Assembly: GCA_000753455.2 (NCBI GenBank)
Contig: LM994670.1
Span: 1,511,874 to 1,575,873 of the forward strand
Reading direction: 5' to 3'
DNA from: Clostridium jeddahitimonense
GTDB lineage: Bacteria > Bacillota > Clostridia > Clostridiales > Clostridiaceae
DNA: 64,000 bases
Shown: piece after piece, positions 31,211 to 40,852 of the stretch
How the letters are laid out: the number at the start of each line of letters is the position of its first letter
Position numbering within the stretch: position 1 is the first letter of the stretch
Notes under the pieces: generated by a model
The model's input: the letters and a program-made list of their open reading frames with translations, nothing else
The model's database searches: none
Told to the model about the DNA's origin: nothing
Made by a program: the position numbers and the translations under genes

Positions 31211-32578
31211 ATGAGCAATAAGCTAGATAAAAGGTATGGGCTATTAACAGCTATAGCAATGGTAATAGGTATTGTTATAGGAAGTGGAGTTTTTTTTAAA
31301 GCCGAAAAGGTTTTAAAAGCAACAGGGGGAAATCTTCTGTTAGGAATTATAGCATGGATTATTGGTGGCATAATTATGATTTCTTGTGCTTATACATTTG
31401 CTGTTATGGCAACTAAGTATGAGTATGTAAATGGAGTTGTAGATTATGCAGAAGCCGCAATAGGAAAAACTTATGGATATTATGTTGGATGGTTTATGGC
31501 AGTTATTTATTATCCAACATTAACTTCAGTATTAGCTTGGGTATCTGCGAGGTATACCTGTGTTTTGTTTGGATTTTCAATTACTGGTGGGGAATGTATG
31601 ACGATTGCATGTTTATACTTAATTGGGGCTTTCGCAATAAATTCTTTATCGCCAGTATTAGCAGGTAAATTTCAGGTAAGTACAACAATTATTAAACTTA
31701 TACCATTACTATTAATGGCGGTAGTAGGAACTATTGTAGGACTAAGTAATGGTATGACAGTAACAAATTTTACTACAGTAGTAGAAAATGTTGATACATT
31801 TAGTGGTTTGTTTACTGCAGTAGTAGCTACAGCTTTTGCGTATGAAGGTTGGATAATTGCAACTAGTATAAATGCAGAGTTAAAGGATGCAAAGAAAAAC
31901 TTGCCAAGGGCTCTTATAGGTGGGACTTTTGCAATTATGTTAGTATATATTTTATATTATATTGGACTAGCAGGTGCAGTAAGTAACGAAGTAATGATGG
32001 CAGGGGGAGAAGCAGGTGCGAAACTTGCTTTTGAAACTGTATTTTCAAGTATAGGTGGATCTTTAATATTTGTATTTGTAATTATTTCTTGTTTAGGTAC
32101 ATTAAATGGGTTGATGCTTGGTTGTACGAGAGGGCTTTATTCTATCGCAGTAAGAGGAATGGGACCAAAGCAAGAAGTTTTTAAACAAGTAGATAATATT
32201 ACAAATATGCCTACAAACTCATCAGTAATTGGATTATTATTTTGTGGAATATGGCTATTATTTTTCTATGGAGCAAATCTTACAGATTCATGGTTTGGAT
32301 TCTTTAGCTTTGATTCATCAGAATTACCTATAGTAACTATTTATGCTATGTATATTCCTATATTTATAATGATGATAAAAAAGGAGAAAGAGTTAAGTAT
32401 ATTTAAGAGATTTATTATGCCGATAGTATCGATATGTGGATGTATATTTATGATGATAGCAGCATGCTTTGCACATAGAATAGCAGTAGTTGCTTACTTA
32501 ATAGTATTTGCAGTAGTTATGATTATTGGTGTAGTATTTGCAAATAAAGTATATGTAGGTAGTAAGATGAAAAATTAA
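31211..32578 (+). CDS. APC family amino-acid permease
   Basis: A 455-residue membrane protein with about 12 hydrophobic segments. The first helix carries the substrate-binding break VIGIVIGSGVFFKAEKVL (about 17-34), the hallmark of amino acid-polyamine-organocation transporters, and helix six has AFAYEGWIIATSINAELKDAKKNLPRAL (about 201-228), typical of the LAT/SteT group that exchanges neutral amino acids. Start ATG with AAGGAAGGTGA upstream. An inverted repeat TATTCTAA/TTAGAATA (31137-31144, 31164-31171) lies upstream and may be regulatory. Single-gene unit ended by a terminator. Confidence 0.92.
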   Translation: MSNKLDKRYGLLTAIAMVIGIVIGSGVFFKAEKVLKATGGNLLLGIIAWIIGGIIMISCAYTFAVMATKYEYVNGVVDYAEAAIGKTYGYYVGWFMAVIYYPTLTSVLAWVSARYTCVLFGFSITGGECMTIACLYLIGAFAINSLSPVLAGKFQVSTTIIKLIPLLLMAVVGTIVGLSNGMTVTNFTTVVENVDTFSGLFTAVVATAFAYEGWIIATSINAELKDAKKNLPRALIGGTFAIMLVYILYYIGLAGAVSNEVMMAGGEAGAKLAFETVFSSIGGSLIFVFVIISCLGTLNGLMLGCTRGLYSIAVRGMGPKQEVFKQVDNITNMPTNSSVIGLLFCGIWLLFFYGANLTDSWFGFFSFDSSELPIVTIYAMYIPIFIMMIKKEKELSIFKRFIMPIVSICGCIFMMIAACFAHRIAVVAYLIVFAVVMIIGVVFANKVYVGSKMKN

Positions 32579-32626
32579 TTTTGGGGAATAAAAATAGTAG
32601 TATTATTAAATTATAATAAAGTAAAT

Positions 32627-32662
32627 AAATCCAAGTTGTTTAAAAGGAACTTGGATTTTTTC
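32627..32662 (+). terminator. terminator of the APC permease gene
   Basis: AAATCCAAGTT (32627-32637) and AACTTGGATTT (32648-32658), perfect, followed by T residues. Confidence 0.92.
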
Positions 32663-32720
32663 TTTAAGGAAGATATAATTAATTAAAAGAGCAAAATTAA
32701 GTTGTTAATGAGGTGATTTG

Positions 32721-33242
32721 ATGATAGATTTATTAAAGACAAGAAGAAGTATACGAAAATATGAAGATAGAGATATTGAAAAGGAAAAAATAGATAACAT
32801 TCTTAAGGCTGGACTTTTAGCTTCATCATCTAAAGGAAGAAAATCATGGGAGTTTCTTGTTATAAAAGATAAAGAAAAATTAGAAAAACTATCAAAATCT
32901 AAGCCTATGGGAAGCTTTTGGTTAGCTAATGCACCTGTAGGGATAGTAGTTATGGCTAACAAAGAAATAACTACAGATGTTTGGATAGAGGATACGGCTA
33001 TAGCAGCTACTTTAATGCAATTAGAAGCACATAGTTTAGGGCTTGGATCATGTTGGTCACAGGTAAGAGAAAGAAATTATGATGATAGTTTGAATTCAGA
33101 AGAGTATGTAAGAAAACTTTTGAATATACCTGAGAACTATGGTGTTTGCTGTATTATTTCAATAGGATATCCTAATGAAGCTAGACCTGCTTATGAAGAA
33201 AAGGATATAGATTTTACTAAAGTTCATTATGAAGAAATTTAA
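32721..33242 (+). CDS. nitroreductase family protein
   Basis: A 173-residue short nitroreductase-fold flavoprotein. LLKTRRSIRKYEDRDI is the FMN-phosphate motif, followed by ILKAGLLASSSKGRKSWEFLVI, FWLANAPVGIVVMA, IEDTAIAATLMQLEAHSLGLGSCWSQ and CCIISIGYPNEARPAYEEKD. It belongs to the compact subfamily common in clostridia and is clearly different from the 212-residue paralogue at the left end. The ATG at 32721 with GAGGTGA upstream is chosen over a TTG three bases earlier. Substrate unknown. Confidence 0.9.
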   Translation: MIDLLKTRRSIRKYEDRDIEKEKIDNILKAGLLASSSKGRKSWEFLVIKDKEKLEKLSKSKPMGSFWLANAPVGIVVMANKEITTDVWIEDTAIAATLMQLEAHSLGLGSCWSQVRERNYDDSLNSEEYVRKLLNIPENYGVCCIISIGYPNEARPAYEEKDIDFTKVHYEEI

Positions 33243-33260
33243 GAATTAATCAAAAAAGTA

Positions 33261-33289
33261 TTAACAGAATTAGATTTTTATAGTATAAT
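33261..33289 (+). promoter_or_regulatory. promoter of the tRNA-Cys gene
   Basis: TTAACA (33261-33266), 17-base spacer, TATAAT (33284-33289), about 19 bases before the tRNA 5' end. Confidence 0.8.
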
Positions 33290-33307
33290 GATTAGTGTAA
33301 TACAGAT

Positions 33308-33382
<75 letters not shown>

Positions 33383-33420
33383 AAGATCTATTAGTAAGTT
33401 TCTAATAGATCTTTTTTATT
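33383..33420 (+). terminator. terminator of the tRNA-Cys gene
   Basis: AAGATCTATTAG (33383-33394) and CTAATAGATCTT (33402-33413), then TTTTATTTT. Confidence 0.92.
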
Positions 33421-33483
33421 TTGTAAAAAGAAAAATACTATAAATTATTAAAAAAATAAAAAGTTAATATATAAAGAATTTAT

Positions 33484-33516
33484 AAAATAGTGCTGTAATA
33501 AATACAGCACTATTTT
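33484..33516 (-). terminator. terminator of the peptidoglycan-binding protein gene
   Basis: AAAATAGTGCTGTA (33484-33497) and TACAGCACTATTTT (33503-33516), perfect 14-base-pair stem with 5-base loop, just after the minus-strand stop. Symmetric, so it can act in both directions. Confidence 0.9.
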
Positions 33517-33525
33517 ATAGTAAAT

Positions 33526-35319
33526 TTATTTATTTAGATTTGAATATACTGTATATAGTTTATCCCAAGTAAGTTTACCTACAAGACCATCAGGCACTAG
33601 ATTAAATTCAGCTTGAAAAGCTATAACTGAAGCTGTAGTTAAAGGACCGAAGATTCCATCAGCATTTACTGCAGGAATTGAAGGATATTTTTTTGATATT
33701 GCAGAAAGCCAAGTTTGAATAGTTTTAACGTCGTTACCTCTAGAACCTTCAGCAATAATATATCCTGGGTATGGAGTGGAAGGTGCAGAAATTATATACG
33801 GTTCAATAGTTTTATATATTTCATAAAGTTTTCTCCAGGTATTCTTACCTACTATACCATCGACGCCTAATCCGAATTTTTGTTGGAAAGCTTCAACCGC
33901 ATTTTTGGTAGAATTTCCAAAGATACCGTCGATTTTAATAGGAGGTATATTATCATAAAATAAAGCAATGCAATTTAAGAAGTACTGAAGAACTTTAACT
34001 GCGTCGCCTTTAGAACCAAGTTTTAGTATATAAGAAGGTGGTGTAGGTTCAATAGGAAGTTTCTCACCTTCAGAATCTAGTTCAGCAAGATTTTTAACAC
34101 CTACATAAATCTGGGATATCTTGTACCAAGTTCCTTTACCTACTATTCCGTCTTGAGATAAATTAAATATTTTTTGAAATGTTTTAACTGCCTTTTCTGT
34201 AGTTTCGTTAAAATATCCATCCGTTTGGGAGATTGGAATAGCAGGATAATTTTTTGCAATTCTATTTAATTGAACTTGTATAGTTTTTACTGCATCACTG
34301 CTACTTCCAAGCTTTAATGGAGTTCCTGGATAAGAGTTATCAATAGCATCTACTACAGGTGCATTTCTGAGTTCTATATTATCACCATAATAATAAGTTA
34401 AAATTTTGAATGGATAATATCCAGAGTTAGCTAAGGAAACTGTGCCCCATTGAGAAAGCCCATCACAAGTAACTGTGGTACCATTACAATATTGAGCCAG
34501 TAGAGGTTCTAGAAAATCTGTTCTGCTTATATAATCATTAAAAATATCATCAACGATTCTGCTAATATTCTCAAAGATATCTCTGCCATTAACAAAATAA
34601 TGATCATAGGCAGTAGAATTAGTAATATCAAAATTATATCCTCTACTTCTATACCATTCTGTATAAATACGATTTAAAGTAAAAGAGATTTGTGCGTATA
34701 TATTAGCGCGGATTGCGTTTTCAGGCCAAGTTGGATATATTTCACTTGAAGCTACATTTTTAATGTAATCAGTAAATGGCACAGTAACATTAACTGCATT
34801 AGATGTAGGGGTTCCTAAGTGGACAGTAATATTAGTAGGTATAACGGGTTTTTTTAGTAAAAATGTTGTAGGACTATTACTATTAGTTGTTGAGTTGGTG
34901 CTATTAATAGGCTCATTTGTATTGGAAATTTCATTTTCTTTAATTAAACCATGAGGAGTAATATCTACTACATCAAATTCATTAATTGATCTTCCTTTTG
35001 GAAGCAATGATACTGGTTGAATTGATGTTATGTCAGGAAAAATTTCAATATTTTTAATTAATACGTTTCTAAAAGTTTCGCTTATTATATAAGCATCATA
35101 AGTTGTGTATGGTATTACGTCTGTGTTAGGAGTTTCTGAAAGTTCTTTATCTAATGTATACAAATCTATAATTTCGCTTTTACCGCTACTATCAATTGTT
35201 AACAAACCATCGAAAATTGGGATGCCAGAAATAGAATCAACAATAAAAATATTTGCATTACTTATTGGATAGGCTTCTTGCCCAAAATATAATTGAAATT
35301 GTAATTTTCCAATTGCCAT
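33526..35319 (-). CDS. peptidoglycan-binding protein with three PG_binding_1 domains (spore-cortex type)
   Basis: A 597-residue protein without a signal peptide. The N terminus (GKLQFQLYFGQEAYPISNANIFIVD...) resembles the pre-domain of SleC-like spore cortex-lytic proteins. The middle (about 195-320: SSEIYPTWPENAIRANIYAQ then YDHYFVNGRDIFENIS) has the layout of a SpoIID/SleC-type domain acting on glycan strands. Three peptidoglycan-binding domains follow at about 331-405, 430-505 and 518-590, each with GDAVK...LQ, DGIFG and F(Q)..F.L..DGIVG..TW. The lack of a secretion signal fits synthesis in the mother cell or forespore. The ATG at 35319 has AAGGAGAT upstream; a longer frame adds eight unconserved residues. 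Catalytic activity is not certain. Confidence 0.85.
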   Translation of the reverse strand: MAIGKLQFQLYFGQEAYPISNANIFIVDSISGIPIFDGLLTIDSSGKSEIIDLYTLDKELSETPNTDVIPYTTYDAYIISETFRNVLIKNIEIFPDITSIQPVSLLPKGRSINEFDVVDITPHGLIKENEISNTNEPINSTNSTTNSNSPTTFLLKKPVIPTNITVHLGTPTSNAVNVTVPFTDYIKNVASSEIYPTWPENAIRANIYAQISFTLNRIYTEWYRSRGYNFDITNSTAYDHYFVNGRDIFENISRIVDDIFNDYISRTDFLEPLLAQYCNGTTVTCDGLSQWGTVSLANSGYYPFKILTYYYGDNIELRNAPVVDAIDNSYPGTPLKLGSSSDAVKTIQVQLNRIAKNYPAIPISQTDGYFNETTEKAVKTFQKIFNLSQDGIVGKGTWYKISQIYVGVKNLAELDSEGEKLPIEPTPPSYILKLGSKGDAVKVLQYFLNCIALFYDNIPPIKIDGIFGNSTKNAVEAFQQKFGLGVDGIVGKNTWRKLYEIYKTIEPYIISAPSTPYPGYIIAEGSRGNDVKTIQTWLSAISKKYPSIPAVNADGIFGPLTTASVIAFQAEFNLVPDGLVGKLTWDKLYTVYSNLNK

Positions 35320-35535
35320 AAATATCTCCTTAAAATCTATCACATTACTTATATTATTTAATAAAATAAAATTTGTGTATTACGATTAATGAAATATGTT
35401 TTAGTAATAAGGTTTTAAAACCATGATAAGAAATAAAGAAGTTGAAAAATAAAAGGAATTTATGTAAAATTTAGGATAAATAAGAGCGATTCGAAAATCA
35501 AAAGATATTATATTAAAGTGATTGGGTGGTATATA

Positions 35536-38214
35536 GTGGGCAATGAAGAGAGAGTTAAAGAACTATTATTAGAATTACAACAAAATCTAAAATCAAATGA
35601 AAAGGGTGTTAAAGCTAGTGATATTGCAAAGGCTTTAGGAATGCATAGAAGTGCTGTAAGTATGTATTTAAACAAGATGGTTACTAATGGAATTGTAACG
35701 AAGACAAATACTAGACCTGTGTATTTCAATTACATTTTAAGTGATGCTTTAAGTAATGAAATTCAAATAGAAGATAAGGATCCATTTAATAACGTAATTG
35801 GATATAATGCAAGCTTATCTAAACAGATAGAAACATGCAAGAGTGCGGTTGTTTATCCTAATAATGGAATGCCTATTATTTTATTAGGAGATAGTGGGGT
35901 AGGAAAAAGTTTCTTAGCTGAAGTAATTTATGATTACGCGCTCTTTAAAAATGTAATTGAGAAAGATGCACCATTTGTAGTATTTAACTGTGCAGACTAT
36001 GCAAACAATCCGGAGTTGTTATCTGCATATTTATTTGGTTATAAGAAAGGAGCATTTACTGGTGCAGATAAGGATACGAGGGGACTTATTGAAGAAGCAG
36101 ATGGTGGTTTTTTGTTTTTGGATGAAGTTCATAGACTTTCGCCAGAAGGACAAGAAAAGTTATTTTTACTTTTAGATAAAGGAATTTATAGAAGAATAGG
36201 GGATAGTAATAGTACAAAAGGATTAAATGTAAGATTTATTTTTGCAACAACTGAAAATCCGGATGAATCATTATTACAGACTTTTTTAAGGAGAATAACT
36301 ATACAAGTAAGAATCCCATCTTATAATGAAAGGGAAATTGGAGAACGTCTAGAGTTAATACATCATTTATTTAGTACTGAAGCAAGAGATATTAACAAAG
36401 ATATATTAGTAAGCAATGCTGTAATTAACATATTATTAGATTTGAAAAGTAAAGGAAATGTAGGGAAATTAAAAAATATTATAAAAGTATGTTGTGCTAA
36501 TTCATATTTAAAGTGTAATGATAGCAATAATATTAGTATTAATATTGAAGATCTACCTTCAAAGTATATTATAGAGAGTAAAAATATATTAGATTATTTA
36601 AAAAGTGAAAATATGCTTATAAAAGCAAATTCAAATAGGGTTAATTTTGCAAGTAATATTTTGAGTGATGAAAATAATTATAATGAGGATATAGAGGGGA
36701 TTTATAAGGTTACTAAAAGAGGATCAACTCTAAGTTATAATAAGGAGAATTTGACACGTGAATTGAGAAAAAGAATAACTGGAATAGTTGATAAATGTTT
36801 ATATAAATCTGGGCTTGGTAGAATGGAAGAGATTGAAAATTTTTATCAGTTAGGTATTAGCGATGCGCTTAAAGTGATAAATGATAAGTATGGAACAAAG
36901 TACCAAGGGAATACAGAAAAGGTTCTTGCAAGGATATTTATTGAATTTAAGTATAAAGATTCTACTAAAGATAATTACGAGTATGAAAGGTATATACTTA
37001 GAGTAATAAATTCACAATACTCAAGAGTGAGTACGATTTCAAATATGTTTTTTAAAATTATAGGGAGGTCACTAGATTATAAAATTAGTAATAGATTAAG
37101 AATAATAACTATACTATATTTTCTATCGATTACAGATTGTAAATGTTCTCAGATAAATGGAATTATACTAGCACATGGTTATTCTACTGCAAGTAGTATA
37201 GCAAGTTTGACAAATAATATATATGAAGAATTTATATTTGAGTCTTTTGATATGCCTTTTGATATAAAACCAAAGGAAGTAATAAAACAGTTAATAGGAT
37301 ATTTAAAGACTATAGATACTAGTAGAGGAGTATTGTTATTAGTTGATATGGGATCACTTTTTACTATAGGAGATGAAATTAAAAATTACGTAGAAGGAGA
37401 TATAGGAATAATAAACAATATTACTACGCAAATCGCTCTAGATGTCGGAAGTAGAATCATTAATAATGAAAAGATTGAGTCTATAGTGAGGAATGTTAAA
37501 GATAAAAATACTTTAGATTATTATTTCGCTAAAAAAGTTAAAAAGAAAAAAGCTATTATTGTTACATGTATTTCAGGGATAGGGACAGCTATTAAACTAA
37601 GAGATCTCATGAGAAGGTGTATTGATAATAATGAAGTAGAAATAATAGAAACTGATTATAATAATTTGATAGTTAAAGGACAAGAGGCGGAAATATTTAA
37701 TGAATATGATGTTAAGCTTATAGTTTCCACTATAAAGGTAAATGTAGGGGATTATAAAACATTGATATTATCAGATATAGTTACTACAGATGGTAAAGAG
37801 AAGTTGAAGGAAGCATTAAATGAGTTAGGGGTTATAAAAAGTGTAGATATTATTTCTAATAACATTATTAAATATTTTTCTTTTGAAAATATCATTAATC
37901 AATTAACTATATTAAATCCAACAAAAGTTATAGAATATGCTGAAGATATAATTTTCAATATAGAAAGAGACTTAAATTTGAAAATAAATGAGAATATAAA
38001 AGCTATGTTATATGTTCATTTAAGTTTATTAATTGAAAGATTAGTTATAGGAGATAATGTAGATAATGATAATGATTACATTGAGTTTAGCAAGTGTAAT
38101 AAAAAATTTGTGAAATGTGTTAAAAATAGCTTTAGTGTAATAGAAAAACAATACAATATATCCATAAATATTACAGAAATATATTTTATTTATGAGATTA
38201 TAAATCAAGAATAG
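35536..38214 (+). CDS. levR: LevR-type sigma-54 activator with PTS regulation domains
   Basis: An 892-residue regulator. Order: N-terminal winged helix (KASDIAKALGMHRSAVSMYLNKM), AAA+ domain with Walker A GDSGVGKS (about 118-125), intact GAFTGA (about 171-176) and GFLFLDEVHRL, a PRD domain (about 395-530), an EIIA-mannose-like domain with ILAHGYSTASS (candidate phospho-His about 547), an EIIB-like module with VTCISGIGTAIKL (about 675-688), and a C-terminal PRD with AMLYVHLSLLIERL. LevR proteins activate mannose-family PTS operons and are controlled by phosphorylation from HPr and the EIIs. A GTG at 35536 with GGGTGG upstream is preferred to the earlier GTG. A perfect sigma-54 promoter and a mannose-type PTS lie directly downstream. 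Confidence 0.92.
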   Translation: MGNEERVKELLLELQQNLKSNEKGVKASDIAKALGMHRSAVSMYLNKMVTNGIVTKTNTRPVYFNYILSDALSNEIQIEDKDPFNNVIGYNASLSKQIETCKSAVVYPNNGMPIILLGDSGVGKSFLAEVIYDYALFKNVIEKDAPFVVFNCADYANNPELLSAYLFGYKKGAFTGADKDTRGLIEEADGGFLFLDEVHRLSPEGQEKLFLLLDKGIYRRIGDSNSTKGLNVRFIFATTENPDESLLQTFLRRITIQVRIPSYNEREIGERLELIHHLFSTEARDINKDILVSNAVINILLDLKSKGNVGKLKNIIKVCCANSYLKCNDSNNISINIEDLPSKYIIESKNILDYLKSENMLIKANSNRVNFASNILSDENNYNEDIEGIYKVTKRGSTLSYNKENLTRELRKRITGIVDKCLYKSGLGRMEEIENFYQLGISDALKVINDKYGTKYQGNTEKVLARIFIEFKYKDSTKDNYEYERYILRVINSQYSRVSTISNMFFKIIGRSLDYKISNRLRIITILYFLSITDCKCSQINGIILAHGYSTASSIASLTNNIYEEFIFESFDMPFDIKPKEVIKQLIGYLKTIDTSRGVLLLVDMGSLFTIGDEIKNYVEGDIGIINNITTQIALDVGSRIINNEKIESIVRNVKDKNTLDYYFAKKVKKKKAIIVTCISGIGTAIKLRDLMRRCIDNNEVEIIETDYNNLIVKGQEAEIFNEYDVKLIVSTIKVNVGDYKTLILSDIVTTDGKEKLKEALNELGVIKSVDIISNNIIKYFSFENIINQLTILNPTKVIEYAEDIIFNIERDLNLKINENIKAMLYVHLSLLIERLVIGDNVDNDNDYIEFSKCNKKFVKCVKNSFSVIEKQYNISINITEIYFIYEIINQE

Positions 38215-38217
38215 CGG

Positions 38218-38253
38218 AACAGTGCCAATTTTAAAAGTTGGCACTGTTTTTGC
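38218..38253 (+). terminator. hairpin at the end of the levR-type gene, overlapping a sigma-54 promoter
   Basis: AACAGTGCCAA (38218-38228) and TTGGCACTGTT (38238-38248) form a perfect 11-base-pair stem followed by TTT. The right arm is also the -24 element of the PTS promoter, so termination and promoter function share the same bases. Confidence 0.8.
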
Positions 38254-38255
38254 TT
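38238..38255 (+). promoter_or_regulatory. sigma-54 (-24/-12) promoter of the PTS operon
   Basis: TTGGCACTGTTTTTGCTT is an exact match to TTGGCAC-N5-TTGCW, with GG (38240-38241) and GC (38252-38253) ten bases apart. It lies 53 bases before the EIIA gene and directly after the sigma-54 activator gene. Confidence 0.95.
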
Positions 38256-38307
38256 ATTAAATAAATATAAAGATGAACAACAAATATAGCTTAAAAGGAG
38301 AAATATA

Positions 38308-38709
38308 ATGAAAGGAATTTTATTAGTAAGTCATGGGGGATTAGCCAAAGGGATGAAGGAATCAATTGAAATGATTACTGGATATCAAGAAAATTTAAGA
38401 TATGTAGGAATAGAGCCTAATGAAGGTGGAGAGCAATTTGAAAAAAAAATGATTAAAGAAGAGGAGGCGTTAGGAGAAGTAGATAAAATATTGATTTTCT
38501 GTGATCTTCTTGGAGGTACACCGTGTAATATTGCGATGAAAAACTATTATCAAGATGAAAAGTATATTGTGATAAGTGGAATGAATTCACCAATGGTACT
38601 GTCAGCAATATTAAACGAAGAAATAAGTAAAAATAATATAATTAGTGATGCTATTACAGGAATTATAGATTTGAAAGAGATGTCATTAGACGATTGTGAA
38701 GAAGAATAA
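38308..38709 (+). CDS. mannose-family PTS EIIA component
   Basis: A 133-residue EIIA of the mannose (PF03610) family. N-terminal MKGILLVSHGGLAKGM has the phosphorylated His at residue 9; FCDLLGGTPCNIA (about 70-82) is the other conserved segment. It takes phosphate from HPr and passes it to EIIB. First gene of the sigma-54-driven operon; AAGGAG precedes the ATG. The sugar cannot be read from sequence. Confidence 0.93.
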   Translation: MKGILLVSHGGLAKGMKESIEMITGYQENLRYVGIEPNEGGEQFEKKMIKEEEALGEVDKILIFCDLLGGTPCNIAMKNYYQDEKYIVISGMNSPMVLSAILNEEISKNNIISDAITGIIDLKEMSLDDCEEE

Positions 38710-38723
38710 AGGAGATGAGTTAT

Positions 38724-39206
38724 ATGGAAATAGTAAACGTTAGAATTGATGAAAGATTAATACATGGACAGGTTGCAGCTTTTTGGACCAATAAGTTATC
38801 AGTAGGAAGAATTATAGTGGTAAACAATGATGCTATAAAAAATGAAATTCAAAAAATGGCATTAAAAATGGCAACGCCAGTTGGAGTCAAACTATCTATA
38901 ATTTCTGTAGAAACAGCAGCAAAAAACTTATTGGCTAGAAAATACGAAGGGCAAAGGGTAATGATAATAGTAAAAGAACCTAAAACTTTATATGAATTAT
39001 TAGATAAGGGGGTAAAACTAGAAGAGATAAATGTAGGGAATATGTCTACTAAGCCAGGATCTACTCAAGTAAAAAAATCAGTTTCAGTTACTAAAGAAGA
39101 TGTTGAGTACTTTAAAAAGATATCTAATATGGGTGTTAGGGTAATTGCACAAATGGTACCTACTGAAGAGAAAATCGAGTTTATGAAATTAATACAAAAT
39201 ATTTAA
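38724..39206 (+). CDS. mannose/sorbose-family PTS EIIB component
   Basis: A 160-residue EIIB (PF03830). VNVRIDERLIHGQVAAFW contains the phosphorylated His at residue 14, and NVGNMSTKPGSTQVKKSVSV is the typical second segment. The ATG at 38724, nine bases after GGAG, is preferred over the ATG at 38715 which lies one base from the same site. It phosphorylates the sugar during transport through EIIC/EIID. Confidence 0.94.
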   Translation: MEIVNVRIDERLIHGQVAAFWTNKLSVGRIIVVNNDAIKNEIQKMALKMATPVGVKLSIISVETAAKNLLARKYEGQRVMIIVKEPKTLYELLDKGVKLEEINVGNMSTKPGSTQVKKSVSVTKEDVEYFKKISNMGVRVIAQMVPTEEKIEFMKLIQNI

Positions 39207-39221
39207 GGGAGGTAAGGAGTT

Positions 39222-40007
39222 ATGGAAATTCAATTATGGCAAATTATTTTATTGACTGCTTATGCATTTTCAACAATTATTGACGGGCTTAGCTTTGACT
39301 TAATTAATAAACCTGTATTTGCAGGGTTTATTGCAGGACTTATATTAGGTGACCCTATTACAGGATTATTTATTGGTGGTACATTACAACTTATGATTTT
39401 AGGAGTAGGAACTTATGGAGGGGCTTCGATTCCAGATTATACAACAGCCGCAATTATAGGTACAGCTCTTGGAGTTGGGCAAGATACAGAAGTGGCTATT
39501 GCAATAGCAATTCCAGTTGGCTTATTACTATTACAATTAGATATATTAGCAAGATTTTCAAATACATTTTTCCAACATAAAGCAGATGATTATGCAAAGA
39601 GGCTTGATACTAAAGGTGTAACTAGAATGAACTTAATGGGTATTATTCCATGGGGCTTATCAAGGGCATTACCAGTTTTATTAGTATTAATATTTGGACA
39701 AGGATTTATAGAAGTAGTATTAAAGTATATCCCAGAGTGGTTAATGGGTGGATTGAAAGTTGCAGGAGGTCTTTTACCTTTAGTAGGGATATCTATATTA
39801 TTGAGGTATTTACCAGTGAAAAAATATTTAGCATATTTAATATTAGGATTTTCATTAGTAGCATATTTCAATCTACCAATGATAGGGGTAGCTACAATGG
39901 GCTCTGTAATAGCATTATTAATATTTAAATCTAGAACAGATAAAGCACCACAAGTTGTTATGGCTACTTCAACTATAGGGGAGGATGATGAATATGAAGA
40001 AGAATAA
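39222..40007 (+). CDS. mannose/sorbose-family PTS EIIC component
   Basis: A 261-residue membrane channel subunit (PF03609) with several hydrophobic segments. FDLINKPVFAGFIAGLILGDPITGLFIGGTLQLMILGVGTYGGASIPDY is strongly characteristic of mannose-family EIIC (quoted here as the conserved block at about 24-70, with key elements GDP, GGT-LQL and PDY). It follows EIIB by 15 bases and overlaps the EIID gene by 14. Confidence 0.93.
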   Translation: MEIQLWQIILLTAYAFSTIIDGLSFDLINKPVFAGFIAGLILGDPITGLFIGGTLQLMILGVGTYGGASIPDYTTAAIIGTALGVGQDTEVAIAIAIPVGLLLLQLDILARFSNTFFQHKADDYAKRLDTKGVTRMNLMGIIPWGLSRALPVLLVLIFGQGFIEVVLKYIPEWLMGGLKVAGGLLPLVGISILLRYLPVKKYLAYLILGFSLVAYFNLPMIGVATMGSVIALLIFKSRTDKAPQVVMATSTIGEDDEYEEE

Positions 40008-40815
40008 TAAAGTTAATAACAATAGAATTCTTAATGATAGTGACATAAATCAAGCTAGTTTTAGATGGCTTTGGGGAAGTCAATTAGGATGGAACTATGA
40101 AAGAATGATGGCTCCAGGTTTTTTATACTCAATTATGCCTGCACTCGAAAAAATATACAAAGATGACGAAGAGGGTTTAAAAAAGAGTTTAGAAACTCAT
40201 TCGCAATTTTTTAATACTGAACCAGATATGGGGCATTTAATAGTAGGAGCAGCTCTAGCGATAGAAGAGCAAGAAAAGAGTGAGGGACTTGATGTTGTAG
40301 CAGGTTTGAAGAATGGTTTAATGGGACCATTTGCAGGTGTTGGAGATACGATTTTTGGGGTAATATTTCCAACAATATTTGGGGCTATAGCAGCTAATAT
40401 GGCTGTTAATGGAAGTTATGTTGGCGTGGTTTTATGGTTAGCTTATAACATAGTAAGACTTTTTATTAGAAAGTATTTATTTAAGTTAGGATATAATCAA
40501 GGTGCGTTAATTGTAACTAAATTTAAAGACAAGTTGAACTATTTTACTGAAGCTGCTACTGTTTTAGGACTTACAGTTATCGGAGCATTGATACCTTCAG
40601 TTGTAAGAGTATCTATTCCACTAGAATTTGTTGCTGGCGATGTAGTAATGAAATTTCAAGATGTATTAAATCAAATAATGCCATGCTTAGGACATGTATT
40701 ATTAGCTGTTCTTTGTTACTGGCTACTAGGAAGAAAAAACATGACATCAACTAAATTAATACTATTTGTAATGGTTATGTCAATAATATTATTCAATTTA
40801 GGCGTATTAATATAG
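39994..40815 (+). CDS. mannose-family PTS EIID component
   Basis: A 273-residue EIID (PF03613). SFRWLWGSQLGWNYERM (about 18-34) and GLMGPFAGVGDTIFGVIFPTI (about 110-130) are the family landmarks; the C terminus is hydrophobic. With EIIC it forms the membrane channel. The ATG at 39994, nine bases from AGGGGAGG, is preferred over two ATGs nearer the site. Confidence 0.93.
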   Translation: MKKNNKVNNNRILNDSDINQASFRWLWGSQLGWNYERMMAPGFLYSIMPALEKIYKDDEEGLKKSLETHSQFFNTEPDMGHLIVGAALAIEEQEKSEGLDVVAGLKNGLMGPFAGVGDTIFGVIFPTIFGAIAANMAVNGSYVGVVLWLAYNIVRLFIRKYLFKLGYNQGALIVTKFKDKLNYFTEAATVLGLTVIGALIPSVVRVSIPLEFVAGDVVMKFQDVLNQIMPCLGHVLLAVLCYWLLGRKNMTSTKLILFVMVMSIILFNLGVLI

Positions 40816-40852
40816 TTTTATATATTAAATATAAATTTATGGGGGTATAGTT

